In this document: in pieces, positions 4,869-5,548 of the stretch | Position numbering within the stretch: the stretch's first letter is position 1 | Layout of the letters: every line of letters starts with the position of its first letter | Origin: Clostridiales bacterium | GTDB lineage: Bacteria > Bacillota > Clostridia > Oscillospirales > Acutalibacteraceae | Assembly: GCA_019417145.1 (NCBI GenBank) | Contig: DXVY01000129.1 | Coordinates: forward strand, 1 to 5,548 | DNA: 5,548 nt | Direction: 5' to 3' | Notes under the pieces: generated by a model | The model's input: the letters and a program-made list of their open reading frames with translations, nothing else | Told to the model about the DNA's origin: nothing | Database searches by the model: none | Program-made: the position numbers and the translations under genes

Positions 4869-4898
4869 TAGTCTTGCCGCAGATTTTATGGTTTATGC
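4869..4898 (-). promoter_or_regulatory. Putative forespore (sigma-F/sigma-G) promoter of the M23/SpoIIQ-like gene
   Basis: On the minus strand GCATA (4898-4894) is followed after 15 bases by GGCAAGACTA (4878-4869). This fits the Bacillus sigma-F/sigma-G pattern GYATA / GGNNANANT at every defined position. The position, about 20 bases before the start codon, leaves a very short leader, with the ribosome site right after the expected transcription start. No sigma-A promoter is seen in the same stretch. spoIIQ is a known sigma-F target in Bacillus subtilis. Confidence 0.6.
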
Positions 4899-4996
4899 CG
4901 GGGTGTGAAAGAATTTTTCAAGCGTATGTTTTTGCAACAAAGCGGCCTGTTTTTGACACTGAATAACTGAGAGAGCGAAAGTGTGGTGGGGGGAAT

Positions 4997-5525
4997 ATGG
5001 CGTTTGAGGCGGAATCGCTGGCCGCCCGTGCGCGTGATGGCGACGCGCAGGCCTTCGGCGACTTATACGCGATGGTATGGCGGGACCTTTATCGTTTTGC
5101 CTATTATTATCTCGGCAATGAGGAAGATGCGGAGGATGCGGTGCAGGAGACGGCAATGGAGGCCTACAAGGGGATCAGCCGGCTCAAGGATCCCGCCGCC
5201 TTCAGGGGATGGATCTTTACTATTTTGACCATATGCTGCAAACGGCGGGTATCCTCCCTTATTCACCGGCGGGAACAGGTACAGTTGGAGGAGCGTCCGG
5301 ATCTGTCCGAAGAGGTGGATGAGAGCGAGCGCATATCTATGGCGCTGGAGACCCGAGAAGCTATTGCAAAGTTGTCGCCGGACGAGCGGGCGGTGGTTCT
5401 ATTGGCTTTGACCGGAGGCTATAAAAGCCATGAAATTGCCAGGGTGCTCCATATGACCAGCGGCGGCGTCCGGTCCAAATTGTCCAGAGCCCTGGTAAAG
5501 CTTAGAAAATACCTGGAAAATACAT
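4997..5525 (+). CDS. ECF-type RNA polymerase sigma factor, stop codon lost at contig end
   Basis: This gene has 176 genuine residues starting MAFEAESLAARARDGDAQAF. The sigma-2 region covers about 18-85: FGDLYAMVWRDLYRFAYYYL, EEDAEDAVQETAMEAY (the polymerase- and -10-binding helices), then AAFRGWIFTI. A charged linker (92-118) leads to the sigma-4 region at about 120-172, with the helix-turn-helix in SHEIARVLHMTSGGVRSKLS that reads the -35 element. It has no sigma-1 or sigma-3 region, which defines the ECF class. The length is near the family norm, so only a few residues are missing. The next codons in the window, encoding VSYTHLT, come from sequencing adapter and must not be included. GGTGGGGGG precedes the ATG. 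It is divergent from the M23 gene. An anti-sigma gene often follows such genes but would be beyond the contig. Confidence 0.9.
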
Positions 5526-5548
5526 CTGTCTCTTATACACATCTGACG
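5526..5548 (+). other. Nextera/Tn5 mosaic-end adapter contamination (not genomic)
   Basis: CTGTCTCTTATACACATCT (5526-5544) is the exact 19-bp Tn5 mosaic end used in Nextera libraries, and the following GACG is the start of the Read 1 adapter arm. It sits at the very end of the window, as expected for adapter read-through that was not trimmed. The sigma factor frame stays open through it, encoding the VSYTHLT tail. Confidence 0.97.

Noticed and set aside
4906..4920. TGAAA-N5-TTTCA as an operator between the divergent genes
   Set aside because: Five-base A/T-rich arms around GAATT are expected by chance in an intergenic region of this size.
4953..4975. TTGACA as the -35 of a promoter for the ECF sigma gene
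   Set aside because: At a 17-base spacing the -10 would be CGAAAG, which is not a match, and I found no clear autoregulatory ECF promoter either. The promoter of this gene stays undetermined.
5526..5548. Natural Tn5-family transposon end
   Set aside because: The sequence is the engineered mosaic end followed by the Nextera Read 1 arm and sits exactly at the contig end, so adapter contamination is the simpler explanation.
1..5548. CRISPR arrays, tRNA or rRNA genes, insertion sequences
   Set aside because: No spaced repeats, cloverleaf-like sequence, rRNA stretch or transposase frame was found on either strand.

Overview
The window looks like a chromosomal piece of an endospore-forming Firmicute, probably a clostridium of the Oscillospirales type. 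Grounds: Gram-positive style GGAGG ribosome binding sites, the greA-lysS gene pair, an M23/SpoIIQ-like protein preceded by a sequence matching the forespore sigma-F/sigma-G promoter consensus, and an ECF sigma factor. The taxonomic call is an inference. Most of the window is visibly GC-rich; roughly the first 700 bases are clearly more AT-rich.

Layout. (1) Positions 1 to about 716 look like the end of an integrated mobile element: two tandem excisionase-like/DUF6462-type small genes on the minus strand (the second cut by the window edge), a strong minus-strand terminator, an 11-bp-period direct repeat resembling integrase arm sites, and a short interrupted inverted repeat on the lysS stop codon that could be the attachment core. 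(2) 708-2893: lysS and greA on the minus strand, separated by an intrinsic terminator. greA has a perfect-consensus housekeeping promoter and a 5'-UTR hairpin. (3) 2982-3971: a conserved-looking protein of unknown function with a probable TTG start, an inverted repeat downstream and a long interrupted palindrome upstream. (4) 3986-4898: the SpoIIQ-like M23 membrane protein with a large structured terminator and a putative forespore promoter. (5) 4997-5525: a divergent ECF-type sigma factor on the plus strand, nearly complete. (6) 5526-5548 is not biological: it is the 19-bp Tn5 mosaic end followed by GACG, i.e. Nextera adapter read-through, so the contig really ends at 5525.

How the genes relate. 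greA (rescue of stalled RNA polymerase) and lysS (lysyl-tRNA synthesis) are housekeeping. The M23 protein probably acts in the forespore membrane during engulfment. The ECF sigma factor would control an unknown stress or envelope regulon, and the anti-sigma gene that usually follows lies beyond the contig end. The element genes probably regulate excision or integration, with the integrase expected to the left of the window. I found no wholly new system. The points most worth following are the lysS-linked element end, the attenuator-like leader inside it, the forespore promoter, and the adapter artefact.
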